64,000 bases of DNA. Source: Aphrophora alni. Taxonomy: Eukaryota; Arthropoda; Insecta; Hemiptera; Aphrophoridae. The notes beneath the pieces are model-generated. The model was given only the letters and a program-made list of their open reading frames with translations. It did not search any database and was not told the DNA's origin. The position numbers were made by a program, and so were the translations under genes. This document shows positions 27,715-37,865 of this stretch, in pieces. Positions within the stretch are counted from its first letter, which is position 1; each line of letters begins with the position of its first letter. Location: assembly GCA_963513935.1 (NCBI GenBank), contig OY740773.1, positions 101,169,291 through 101,233,290 of the forward strand, written 5' to 3'.

Positions 27715-28205
27715 ACAGTATCTATTCGCTTCGCTCGTGTCTGTGTCTCCATCATCGTAACTATACATACGTGAAGTTGTTATACTCCGTTGGCTGCGCT
27801 CGTGTCGTGTCAGGGTCATATGATGAGGTTTCAGAATTATATTTTGACAATAACTTCGCTATTCATCATTTTAAAGATGTGGGGTTGGTATCGTTACATG
27901 CAAAATTAAAACATGCATATTGTTATCTAATTTACTGTGGTATAAGTTAAATAAAAGACGATAGCAGCCATTTTGAAATCTTTATGATCACATTACCTAA
28001 TTTCATATTCTTATCTTAATTTGTATGGCCGCTATCCTGCTTACAACGACAATAACGACGAGCGGGCTGCATGCCAAAAAAATTTATTTCGATTTTCTGA
28101 CTTCATGAAACGTCAAAAAACAGAGATCAGAATTTTTGACTATCACCAAATTTACCCTATACTTCGCAAAAAACGAATAATAGAACATAAAACAAAAAAT
28201 GAACC
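27715..28205 (+). repeat. Dispersed repeat family A, copy 1
   Basis: Ordered landmarks are TATTCGCTTCGCTCGTGT, GTAACTATACATACG, TTTTGACAATAACTTCGCTA, TATGGCCGCTATCCTGC, an ACAACGACAATAACGACG block, TGAAACGTCAAAAAACAGAG and TACCCTATACTTCGC. The same series occurs at 29785-30250 (+), 33235-33430 (+, 3' half), 45885-46350 (-) and 30725-30860 (-, part). No coding potential is retained. It is probably a non-autonomous element of a few hundred bases. Confidence 0.7.
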
Positions 28206-28541
28206 GTCGCGGGAGGACTGGCAGATGTGAAACAACTAACAAACAAAACTCCACATTTAAATCAAAATATTTTCATCAATGCAACTTACTCTTCACGCTA
28301 CTCGTGAGTCGCTCTTACTCCCGTACCTCATCAGAAATCCCTAGCTCTCGAATTATCTAATAGATTCAGCGTCAAAGTACCAAAATTGGTCAAGAGTTAC
28401 CTGATAGAAAAGATGAAAGAGAGGGTTCTAACCTAAGATTACATAGTTTGTCCAACCGTTATACACTAAAGCACGTCCCTATATTTCAACAAATATAACT
28501 TTAACTTTAATGTAATAGCAGATATTTCTTGTTGAAACTCC

Positions 28542-28715
28542 ATATTCGAGGATAAAATAAAGCAAAAGCTTAAAGTTTCAAATAATTTTTAATCATATAA
28601 ATGAGCTACAATTATTGTTTCACCTTGCCGCAAGGCTATAATAATATATAGCTCATTTATATTATTAAAAATTATTTGAAAGTTTAAGCTTTTGCTTTAT
28701 TTTATCCTCAAATAT
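28542..28715. mobile_element. Small foldback (hairpin) element
   Basis: Arms 28548-28608 and 28649-28709 are 61-bp inverted repeats with two mismatches that I counted, and the similarity extends a few bases beyond each end. They start with GAGGATAAAATAAAGCAAAA and end with AATGAGCTA. The loop is 40 bp. The structure fits a MITE or foldback element. It sits immediately left of the second direct repeat at 28716. Confidence 0.85.
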
Positions 28716-28890
28716 AACTTTTTTGAATTATATCAAGAAACGACGCTGTATTTATCACAGTTAGAGTTTATTATAAAATATATACGACCTCAGCGCTCAC
28801 TACACTTCCCATAACTCATTGACATTAATTTAACTAAAACATATAATTCTTTATTTAGTAAAATTTTAGACATTAATGTACAAATATTTG
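28716..28890 (+). repeat. Dispersed direct repeat, copy 2
   Basis: Second copy of the 27240-27440 segment: GTTAGAGTTTATTATAAAAT, CTCAGCGCTCAC, ACACTTCCCATAACTC, TATAATTCTTTATTTAGTAA and TTTTAGACATTAA. It begins exactly where the foldback element ends. Confidence 0.7.
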
Positions 28891-29033
28891 TCTTTCTAAA
28901 AGTCAAGCATAATACTGTAGTTATTTATCAGACCTTTATTTTCGTTGTTGTTTAAAACCGAAAACCTCTCGGTCATTACGCCTTAAAAAAAAAAAAGAAG
29001 AAGAAAAGAACTTGATGTAAAGATCCCTTAGCC

Positions 29034-29313
29034 CATGGGCGTCATCGCCGAGGGGGACTAGGGGACGATCCCCCCCAATATTTGAGATGTAAAAATATTT
29101 TTGCTAAAAACGAATGATTTACTTAAAACCTTAAAAGGTAAACATCGGGCTTTGTCTTTACTAGGGTTTTTAACATTATATTTCTGTTACAAACGCATAA
29201 ATAAATGCATAAAAACGATGTTTTGAGAAGTTTAATTTAAAAAAATTTCCATACCCCCAGACCCCCGGCATATGCCCCCCCCCCCCAATAATGAACTGGT
29301 GATGACGCCAATG
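29034..29313. mobile_element. ~280-bp MITE-like element with short terminal inverted repeats
   Basis: The left end reads CATGGGCGTCATCGCC and the right end, reverse-complemented, CATTGGCGTCATCACC. Both ends are flanked by CCTTAG (29026-29031 and 29314-29319), a plausible target-site duplication. Subterminal C-runs (ATCCCCCCC, ACCCCCAGACCCCC) are typical of this kind of animal DNA transposon remnant. There is no coding capacity, and the superfamily is not determined. Confidence 0.65.
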
Positions 29314-29784
29314 CCTTAGCCTTTAGGCTAACGAGTTTATTATTATTAAGTAGTATTATTAACGAGTAGAATGCCACTACCTAAAGCAAATATGTTTCCT
29401 GTTTCCGGGAATACCCACTATCAGTCACAAAAAACTTCTCTTTTAGGCCTATCATGGTTAATCATTTTCCTTCTTTGATTTATATGAACTTTAAACCAAC
29501 GCTATTTTAGCTATGCTGAACCTTTTGATGTCGAGTTTGCAGCGTTGTGTTCTACTCATAAAGGCCTTTAATTCGATGTACAACTCGACCTATACTCTCA
29601 TTTAAGATTTCCTACTTACTCCTTGTGGGCCGTTCCCCTGGAAAGGTAGCGATTCACTTAATACCCACAAAAATATGTCTTGTTCTCCATTAACAATGTG
29701 CAAAGATTAGTAGCTCTACCTGAAATAATTAAAAACATATTAAACCGTCCCGGGACTTATTTAGCACGCTGTATAAGTTATAAT

Positions 29785-30250
29785 TATATAAGTTTCTATT
29801 CGCTTTGCTCGTGTGTCTTCGCGCTAGCGGGCCTCTAAGCTGTACATGTACAACGGAGCCACTGCTCGTGACAATGGCTCGGCTCTGCTGGATGGCGTAA
29901 CTATACGAATATTATATTTTCTTTGAAGGACAAAGTTTGAAAATATGTTTAATTTATTACTTTATACGTTGAATAACGAGATAATATGAACTGCTTAAAA
30001 TGACCGCCAATTTTAATTTTGTTTTAATGAATTTCAACAAGATCCTATATAAGTACACTATAATCCTCTACACCAAAATTCATGTTCCTATATTAATTTT
30101 TGTTGCCGCTATCGTACACACGAAAATGAGGTCAACGATGAACAAAATGAGAACGATGTCTTTACGGTGTCCTGATGTCGTGAAACGTGGAAACCAGTTA
30201 AAAACGAAATTCGATATCTTCAATCTCACCCTGTACGATATTAGGTAAGT
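29785..30250 (+). repeat. Dispersed repeat family A, copy 2
   Basis: Begins with TCTATTCGCTTTGCTCGTGT and contains CTCTGCTGGATGGCGTAAC, then ATTCATGTTCCTATATTAAT, then TTGCCGCTATCGTAC and TGAAACGTGGAAACCAG. The 82-codon plus frame here (30000-30248) is simply this repeat. It aligns with 27715-28205 and, inverted, with 45885-46350. Confidence 0.7.
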
Positions 30251-30724
30251 ACATAAAAGGTATTCTGACAATAAAAACTTTACAGGTTATATCAACTTGA
30301 CCTTATTGATATGAGTAATTTATTTACTGCCAGATATTGCTTCTGTTTAGAACATAAATAAACTTTACAGTAAATAAAAGTGTCAGTAATACCTGCCTGT
30401 CATTAAGATTTATGCGACTGATTGATTGATTGAGTCTGAACACACATCTGTTTAGGCATAACACTACTCCATATTCTGACGGTTGATTTACGCACTAATC
30501 CAGTTCTTTTGAAATCTGCTTCAGAATAATTCAGGCCAACGATAAACGATTTTCGTTTTAGTTTTTAATTACAACGATTTATTTGAATAGTAAAAAGATA
30601 TTGTCAGATTACCTAAGGATACGTTTTGTTTGTTTTCTATTTAACCCACGAAGTTTAAGATTAGTTTATTGCACAAAATATTCAACCCCCGTTTTTTAAT
30701 CCCCACATTTCAGAAAACAGAAAG

Positions 30725-30860
30725 AATGATTCTCGACATACCGTCCGTCTGTCGTCGTTGACAGTGGCCACAACATTTAAAATCGGAACATGATATTTGA
30801 TATAAAGGATTTTAGTTTGTTTAAGGAGAGCAGATCGTAGGCTGCGCTCCCATGTTAATT
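30725..30860 (-). repeat. Dispersed repeat family A, partial inverted copy
   Basis: On the minus strand this gives AATCCTTTATATCAAATATC, then CATGTTCCGATTTTAA, then a CAACGACGACAGACGGACGG block, the same order as the 3' half of family A at 33235-33430. Confidence 0.65.
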
Positions 30861-31230
30861 ATATGGAGAACATAAGTACACTTAGGTGTCATTATTTTGT
30901 AAACGATTATAGCTACCGACTTGATATTTTACGTACTTCGTTATCGTAATGTCCACATTAATTCTACGCTACATGACTACAATATAACAAATAGTTTTAG
31001 AGGAAACATAGTTTAACCTGTATTTTTTTTAACATACAGCCCATTTTAAATAAACTTAATTTATTTAATTGAAAATCCATGAAATTACTTACTATACAAT
31101 AATAGGAATTCGTGACAAATACGGTATGCGTGAGTTTAATAGTTTTTTTTCTCCAAAATTGCACCTAAAGACTAAAAAACCGTACTGTTGGTAAAACAAG
31201 TTTGAAGAATGTCAACACTTTGAACTTAAA

Positions 31231-31260
31231 CTAGAAAGCTCCGAGCACCAGGACACTTCG
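31231..31260 (+). repeat. Short recurrent GGACACTT motif, copy at 31.2 kb
   Basis: CTAGAAAGCTCCGAGCACC followed by AGGACACTTCGAAG closely parallels CTAGAACGCCCCGGGCCCC followed by AGGACACTTCTTAG at 31797-31828. The two copies, 566 bp apart in direct orientation, could be the ends of a small element. Confidence 0.45.
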
Positions 31261-31316
31261 AAGCTATTTTGATTTTTATAAAATCAAGAAAATAAATTTT
31301 AGGCCTATATATTTTT

Positions 31317-31317
<1 letters not shown>

Positions 31318-31382
<65 letters not shown>
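31318..31382. repeat. (GA)n microsatellite
   Basis: A pure GA dinucleotide run of about 65 bases with no interruptions. The lack of interruptions suggests recent expansion or slippage. Confidence 0.98.
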
Positions 31383-31387
<5 letters not shown>

Positions 31388-31796
31388 TACCAGCTATTCA
31401 CCAAATTTATTAAAAATATTGAAGTTTTTTTTAAAAAAAGTCCGTAAAATCCAGATAGAAAAATTAAATCAAAACTTCTTTTTACCCCATTTGTATGCGT
31501 GAAACCTTATTTTTCACAACAAATATGTTAATGAGCTTTTTATGTACTTTAACATTTTTATGAGTTTATCTCAGAGATACGTTTTTTATATTGAAATTTC
31601 ATTTAGAAACTTTGGAATGTGTCATTTTATGGGGTGGTTATATCATGTTTGTTTACTTACCAAATATATCTTATTTTGTTTATTTTATAATGAAAACAAT
31701 TTTATAATCAAGTTTTGTACGGGTGTAGTCGAAATAAAGTTTCTACTAAGTAAATGTTTAGAATGTTACATCTTAGTTCTAAACAGATTTGCACAC

Positions 31797-31830
31797 TAGA
31801 ACGCCCCGGGCCCCAGGACACTTCTTAGCG
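31797..31830 (+). repeat. Short recurrent GGACACTT motif, copy at 31.8 kb
   Basis: GC-rich phrase with CGCCCCGGGCCCC and GGACACTTCTTAGCGGGTCC. Related text occurs at 18637 (GGACACTTCATAGCG) and 42727 (GGACACTTATAGCGTGTCC, an imperfect palindrome with GGACAC/GTGTCC arms). Confidence 0.45.
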
Positions 31831-32378
31831 GGTCCTCAGGTCTTCAATTTGCACTTTTCACGCGATTTATCATCTTTGTAGAAGTGCACTTTATCCAGAC
31901 TCCGCATAGCTCGAACACAGTTCTCTACCGGTTCAATACCTAAGCTACCTCAAAATAAACACCTGGTTATTCCCTTTGTTAAAACAGTAATGACATCATA
32001 CACTATAAATTCCAGTATTTTTTTCCATTAATTCACGAACATTTTCTTCAGGTGATTGGGAATATTTAGGAATTTTACGTTTTTCATTATTATATTACCA
32101 AACTTTTTTTTCCATATTATACTATTTATTATTAATAAATAACCTTTATTTCTTGGTTTTAAGTACTTTAAATGGTTTATATTAGGCATAACGTTGACAA
32201 TCACGCATTGAATCGATTATTTGATTACAAAATAGGTATTTTCTGTGCAATTTGTTTCAAACCAATCCTGTCAAATTCCACTCAAGCTGACCACCGTTAA
32301 TTTATAGTGTGCATCACCCGCCACCATACTACAGGTTAGAGTGAACCAAACTGCACAGAAAAACCTTGTGACTTATTA

Positions 32379-32587
32379 TCTGTATACCGTAACTTGGCGT
32401 CTGGACCCGGACCGTCCCCCCCCCTCGCTCCCTTCCTCACCCAGCTGTTTCCGTGATGAGTCACCTACTAGCGTTAACACTGCACTGTTTAACTTTTTTA
32501 TGGGAGACACAATTTTAAATTTTTTTCAGCATTGTTCAAATGTTTAGGAAAATATAAGCAAATTGATACCAAATACGACACAAATGT
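32379..32587 (+). repeat. Left arm of inverted SINE-body duplication
   Basis: From TATACCGTAACTTGGCGTCT through CACCCAGCTGTTTC, GTGATGAGTCACCTACTAGC, TAACACTGCACT, ATGGGAGACACAATTTTAAA to CAAATTGATACC, this matches the reverse complement of 32684-32912. The right copy carries extra GC-rich sequence (GGCTACCTGCGAGCGGCC on its sense strand) missing here. Both contain an AP-1-like TGAGTCA core. Open frames through this region on either strand are shadows of the repeat. Confidence 0.8.
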
Positions 32588-32683
32588 ATGTAAATAGTAC
32601 GTAACAATGGAAATAATAAATATGTGATTATGCAAAAAGTAGCTGTGTAAAGAGCTTTCTACTGGCGGCTTTTACAAACGAAA

Positions 32684-33000
32684 CAGTGTCGTGTTTAGTA
32701 TCAATTTGCTGATATTTTCCTAAACATTTTAACTATGCTGAAAAAAAATTTAAAATTGTGTCTCCCATAAAAAAAGTTAAATAGTGCAGTGTTAACGCTA
32801 GTAGGTGACTCATCACTGAAACAGCTGGGTGAGGGTGGTAGCGACGGGGGGGACGGTTCCGGCCGCTCGCAGGTAGCCAAGGGTTCAGACGCCAAGTTAC
32901 GGTATACAGACTTTAGGTGGGAATCAAACCCACCAATCCATAATCAAGGGACTGATGCCTCAAGCCTCCTAAACATTAAGACACTTACTTGTGAATAATC
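32684..33000 (-). mobile_element. tRNA-derived SINE-like element
   Basis: On the minus strand, 33000 to about 32912 looks like a tRNA-derived Pol III head. An A-box-like TGTTTAGGAGGC is followed about 33 bp later by the B-box-like GGTTTGATTCC inside GGTGGGTTTGATTCCCACC, which can form the T-arm stem. The body (about 32912-32684) is the same sequence as the left arm at 32379-32587, but the left arm has no tRNA-like head. Family unknown. The head is too diverged to be a working tRNA. Confidence 0.6.
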
Positions 33001-33234
33001 AGTCATTTAACAACACTTGAGTGATGTTGTCAGATTGCCTACCCTACGCCGTAGTATCAACAACCCCCAAAGGTTCATCGGTTTTCCACTATGCTTTAAT
33101 AACATGCTGAAATTCACACGACCTGCACTAATATTTGACTAACACAACTGTTTTAAATAAATATTTAAAATACTTCCAGTTATATTTGCAGCATAAAGAC
33201 ACATCGAAATGTTAGTTTCTTTCTAATTTTCAAT

Positions 33235-33430
33235 AGGGCTCTACATGAGAACACTATAGTCCTCTATATTAAATTTCATGTTCCTATTTTATTTTTGTAA
33301 CCAATATCGTACTATCGTGTATTCGACAACAACGACGGACGGAAGGTTTTGTCGAAAATCACTTTTTCGGTTTCCGTAGACCACGAAACGTGAACATCTG
33401 TCAAAAAATAGAAGTTGAAGTATATTTCTT
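33235..33430 (+). repeat. Dispersed repeat family A, 3' half
   Basis: Landmarks are ACACTATAGTCCTCTATATT, TTCATGTTCCTATTTTATTT, TGTAACCAATATCGTAC, ACAACAACGACGGACGG and ACCACGAAACGTGAACATC, parallel to 30040-30200. It runs directly into family D at 33.4 kb. Confidence 0.7.
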
Positions 33431-33660
33431 TGTTAGTTTCTTTCAGTAGTCCTACATTGGTGTTTACACTTCCTATACTATGCCTAATTAAAATTTTTAA
33501 CTTGATTCGACAATGAGAAATATGAAAAATAGCTGAACGAAACACACGTCAATTTTTCTAAACTTTAAGCAAGTATAACTCTTAAACGAGAACGTTTATC
33601 AAAACATTACAAAGAATAAAAAAGCCTTATAATTTTGTGTAGAATCAGAAAACACCTTAA
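33430..33660 (+). repeat. Dispersed repeat family D, copy 1
   Basis: Shared order with 34010-34400 and 47700-47965: GGTGTTTACACTTCCT, AATTTTTAACTTGATTC, CACGTCAATTTTTC, AAACTTTAA, ATAACTCTTAAACGAG, TTTATCAAAACATTACAAAG, and AAAGCCTTATAA. Unclassified and non-coding. Confidence 0.65.
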
Positions 33661-34009
33661 CAGTTCCCTAACCTTCAATGAAACGTGAAGCTATTTTTTG
33701 TGTTGTGTTAAAGCAACCAATTTAGAATTCTAATAAGGTTTACCTATCGTAATTACTTTATTGTTTTATAGAATTGAAATTAGTCCTATTGTTTTCTTAA
33801 TTTAAATATTGTTTACTCTGAAAGATATTTATTTTCATTTAATTTCATTACACAATTGAGTTTACCAACAGTGAAACGGTTGCTATAATAGAAGTTTATT
33901 TTACACGTCGTAAGAACTGGCAGCAAATACGTACAGAGACCACTATCCAAATAGAAGTGTGTCTGATTGAAGGTTTTAACTAGTTTTTATCTGTTGCAGA
34001 AATTATTTA

Positions 34010-34400
34010 TTTAACAAATTACTCCTGTTTTGGTGTTTACACTTCCTTTATTGTGAGTACTTAAATTTTTAACTTGATTCAACAATAGGAAGCACAAACA
34101 ATCTTTTATCAAAAATCCATCGCACGTCAATTTTTCGAAACTTTAACACCTATAAACTCTTAAACGAGTGTGTTTATTAAAAAATGACAAAAATAAAAAC
34201 GTCTTATAAAATTAGAAAATATTGGGGATCAATATTTAAGAATAAATAAATAAATAAGAATTATTATTGGGAATTTATAAGAAATTTTAAAGATGGCCAC
34301 CATAATGGTTAATGGCGACCAATTTTGATAAGTTTGCAAAACGTATATTTAATTACCAAGAAAAGTAAAGAAGGTTACATTTAAAGTTATTCTACAGATC
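34010..34400 (+). repeat. Dispersed repeat family D, copy 2
   Basis: Direct copy about 580 bp downstream of copy 1 with the same landmark order. It extends further into AAGATGGCCACCATAATGG and TTAATGGCGACCAATTTTG, text also found in the 47.7-kb copy (CCATATTGGTTAATGGCGAC). Confidence 0.65.
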
Positions 34401-34882
34401 AATAGTATACGAGATGCTATTGGTGGCAAAGATAAAATGATCTTAGCGTTACATTTTGAATACTCACGACCATCTCACAGACAGGTCTAGACCAATAACT
34501 TGATTGGCTACTGACCACAGACGATATCTCTACTGGGAGATGCTGTATTGTTTGCTACATTGACCCTAGTCTCGTGGGGAGTACATTGAAATAGAAACTA
34601 TAAATTAATGTATTGTTAGATAACTCATTCCACGTCAATATATCGTTGCTAAACTAAGTGATATTTTTCTGTGGAGTTTTTATACAGAAGTGGGTTTTAC
34701 TTACACATAGTCTTGAGAAAGTTATTCACCAAAAATCGATGTCTCCTCTTTGTCGAATATATAAAAAATTACTACCTTTACAAAAAGTTATAAACCCGCC
34801 ATTTTAAAACAAAGTCCTGGTTTTTGATACATAAACAAAAGGTCACATACAAAATATGTAGTATACTAAATTTGGATCTGTA

Positions 34883-36101
34883 TACAGGGTTGTTCAAAAT
34901 TACACAGCAATATTTCGGGAGCTGATTATAGAGATAAAAATAAGAAAAAAGTTTATATATATAACATAGGTCCGGAAACGCTTCATTTTCCGTCTGTCGG
35001 CCATTTTGTGTTTAAAAAAATTAATGATAACCTTTGAATGTAATAAAGTTATGTAATACTGATTAAATTTGGTTTACGCGATGTTTACGCTACTGTTAAT
35101 CAGTAGGCCTACACCAAGATATAAAACTTGACTATGTAAATATTCAAAATGGCGACCATTTATAATTTTTAAAGTCAAATATCTCGAAAACCCTAAATTT
35201 TACAAGAGACAAAATATTGATATTTTTTAATGACAAATGAAATGTGGCTTTTTAATTTTTCTGTAACTTGAAAATAATCAATTTATCGTCAAAACTACAA
35301 ACAATTAGTTCATAGTCAAGAAAACGCAAATCATTATGATAAAAAAAATGTAGGTTTTGTTATAAATAAAAGTCGAATTTCTAATTATCTGTAGGCCTAT
35401 TTATTTTTTACTTCCCTATTTTTCTTGTAATGAAATTAACAAAAATAAAACACAAAAGATGTAAGTTTTAGGTACTTTGTAACAAGGTAAGTGTCTTAAC
35501 ACGTCGATAACTCGGTTTTTGTAATTTAAAAGGCTATAATAAATAAAATTAATAAAGTCTTAAACAAGTTAAAGTCTAATTTTTGAGTACGTTATGATAA
35601 AAAATATTGGTTTTAGCACGAGTTATTGACGCTGTATAATAAGAAATAACTAGAAGGACTATCATAATGTTTTGTGTTTTCTTGACAATTATTTTGATCG
35701 TTTTAGATTTTTGACGATAACTTGGTTATTTTTCAAGTTACAGAAAAATTATAAAAAGCATTTTATTTGTCACTAAAAAATATAAATATTTTGTCTTTTG
35801 TAAAATCGTAAAATTTAGGGTTTCCAAGATATTTGACTTTAAAAATTATAAACGGTCGGCATTTTGAATATTTACAAAGTAAAGTTTTATATCTCGGTAT
35901 ACTGATTGAATGACCAAAAACATTGTCTATACCAAATTTAAACACATAACATTTTTTTCAAAAGTTAAAAAAAATTTTAAACACAAAATGGCGACAGACG
36001 AAAATGAAACGTTTCGGGACTTATTTATATAAACTATTTTTCTTATTTTACTCTAAAATTAGCTCCTTAAATATTGTCGTGCAATTTTGAATCACCCTGT
36101 A
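34883..36101. mobile_element. 1.2-kb non-autonomous DNA transposon with ~450-bp inverted ends
   Basis: The left end TACAGGGTTGTTCAAAATTA and the right end (reverse-complemented) TACAGGGTGATTCAAAATTG are flanked by TA, the usual Tc1/mariner-type target. The arms run inward for about 450 bp each (34885 to about 35342, about 35660 to 36099). Paired landmarks include ATTTCGGGAGCT/AGCTCCTTAAAT, CGGCCATTTTGTG, AATATTCAAAATGGCGACC, and TTCTGTAACTTGAAAA. Arms are diverged. The centre (about 35343-35659) is AT-rich and non-coding. Class assignment from ends and TA is inferred. Confidence 0.75.
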
Positions 36102-36103
36102 TA

Positions 36104-36240
36104 ATTTATTTCCAAAAATATGTTTTTATTAAAAACACAAAATGGCGGACCAAGCATTTCACTTATGTTCACTTGTTTACTTATTCCGAGGAATCATATC
36201 CTAAAGTTTTGGAACGTAGTTTTGGAACACCCTGTATACA
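36104..36240 (-). mobile_element. Related transposon end fragment
   Basis: Immediately right of the previous element lies another end reading, on the minus strand, TACAGGGTGTTCCAAAACTA. The fragment contains ACACAAAATGGCGGACC, matching the subterminal ACACAAAATGGCG of the first element. Only one end is seen, so it is truncated. Confidence 0.5.
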
Positions 36241-37104
36241 TAATATTTCAGATGACATTCATTTTGACAGACAACTACCGAACTGAAAATTTTTGGTGAC
36301 TAATAGTTTTGTTTGATTAATAATTCGTTTGTGAACGATCATGTGAGAAGGTTCGTGCGAAAATTATGTACGGTTTATTTTTAATATCTTTTGAATTTAC
36401 CCTTCCTGTTATATTAAAACCCTACATATATGTATGATGCTACAAATATACAAACCCTAATCCCCAACTCCCTATTTTATACTAACTAGAAACAATTTGT
36501 ACGTATGATGATCACAATATAAACCAGTTGTGTAATACAATTCTCTGATAATATTGTTTTAGTTTCTTGAGGGAATATTTCCGTTGTTTTTCCCGTCAAT
36601 TCAATTTAAATGCAAATATCGACACATCAGAATGACTGTCGAGACTTTATCTATTGGAATCCTTATTATACTTGGGATCCATCAATACAATGAGTCTATT
36701 GTGTTTGTTAAATGTTCATGAATTTTTAATATTGAATTCTAGCATCTCTTTTATGGAAAAACTTACTTTACATATTAACTGATCATACTAAATGGAGAAC
36801 ACAAAATACCGCATGCATGGAGTAATAGGAAATATTCCCGCATAGCAAATTTCATTAAAATCAGTTTATGTGTTTAGGCTGTAGAGACTGTACAAAAACA
36901 TCTATTCTGGTTCGCAAAGTTTACTTTCTGGAGCCACCGAAGGGGAATGAAAAAGGCGAAATAAAAAAACATGTTTAAAGTCGTGCAGTCTTCTTCTATT
37001 AAGAGATATTTTGTCAATGCACACTATGTACGATTAATCTGTTAGAAGTCAAAAATTGACCTAAAAATGCCCATTTCTTGAGAAATTAATAATTTTGTTT
37101 CATA
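36241..37104. other. AT-rich spacer with a family B trace
   Basis: The first 100 bases hold TTTTTGGTGACTAATAGTTT, resembling family B in reverse. The rest contains no gene or repeat that I can name. Confidence 0.45.
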
Positions 37105-37640
37105 AGGTTCGGGGAAATGTGCTACTTTAGTTACGTTAAATTATTAACTTATTTTCATCATTACAATAGAAGGTTAGGGTAAATTAATAACATTTTGTCA
37201 TACAAAATTAATGGAACATGTTAGATTAGCTTAAGAGGTTAAATTAATAACTCATTTTTTCATTATATTTACAAAAAAAAATGTTAGTTTTGGTTAAATT
37301 AGATTAGTAATTTATTTCCGTCATTAGATTATACAAAAATGTTGGGTTAAATTTTTAACTTATTTTCCTCAAAAATAAAGGAGATATGTTATATTAGATT
37401 ATTAGATTAAATTAAGAACTTAATTTTCTCATTAGATTTAGAAAAACACGTTATATTTGGTTAAATTTAATTAATTACATATTTCTTACAAGAAAAAGGA
37501 GAATATGTTACATTTGCTTTAAGTCAAAATAATAACTAATTTTATAGATTTAGATTGAAAGGAAAATGATAGGTTAGGTTACGTTAAATTAATAATTTAT
37601 TTTCCTTGTGAGATTTAGATTTAATTTTATAAAGTATAAT
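37105..37640 (+). repeat. Degenerate AT-rich tandem repeat, unit ~70-85 bp
   Basis: Variants of the order GTTAGGTTAAATT, AATAACTTATTTTC, CTCATTAGATTTA, ACAAAAATGTTA recur about seven times with strong divergence (near 37115, 37170, 37230, 37290, 37345, 37420, 37490, 37580). It is an old, decayed minisatellite. GTTAGGTTA here is not the insect telomere repeat. Confidence 0.7.
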
Positions 37641-37666
37641 GTGTTGCCTTGGACTGTTTAATATAT

Positions 37667-37865
37667 AATATAGTTAATTACCTTAGAGGTTGTCCTCAGT
37701 CCGTATTATAGTTATGGCTACAGCGCTGTTTCGCCGAACACTGTCGACTTCGTCAGGCCCGCACTAACACATAAACACGTAACACCGACAGTGTTCGGCG
37801 AAACAACGCTGTAGCCATAACTATAATACGGACTGAGGACAACCTCTAAGGTAATTAACTATATT
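37667..37865. mobile_element. Minimal head-to-head PLE/retrozyme-like remnant with inverted arms
   Basis: Perfectly registered 80-bp inverted arms (37667-37746 and 37786-37865, with at least one mismatch, CAGCGC against CAACGC) flank a 39-bp spacer. The minus-strand copy carries a hammerhead-type core and continues into a tail ending at 37667. The plus copy starts inside the same motif and is truncated. This mirrors, at much smaller scale, the architecture of the PLE pair at 50.4-53.9 kb, although the tail sequence differs. It may be the ends of another PLE family whose body was lost, or a non-autonomous element using PLE machinery. Confidence 0.7.
37708..37762 (-). ncRNA. Hammerhead ribozyme motif, type I-like (37.7 kb)
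   Basis: On the minus strand the order is GGC, CTGACGA, a stem II pairing GTCGA with TCGGC (one G-U), GAAA, the self-complementary CAGCGCTG as stem III, TA, and GCC. The core nucleotides CUGANGA and GAAA are intact. GGC and GCC would form a 3-bp stem I, with cleavage expected after the A of TA. The palindromic stem III with no loop is a feature described for PLE hammerheads thought to work as dimers. Activity is not shown. Confidence 0.75.

Noticed and set aside
37105..37640. Insect telomeric repeat from GTTAGGTTA text
   Set aside because: The words are embedded in 70-85 bp degenerate units and never form consecutive TTAGG pentamers.
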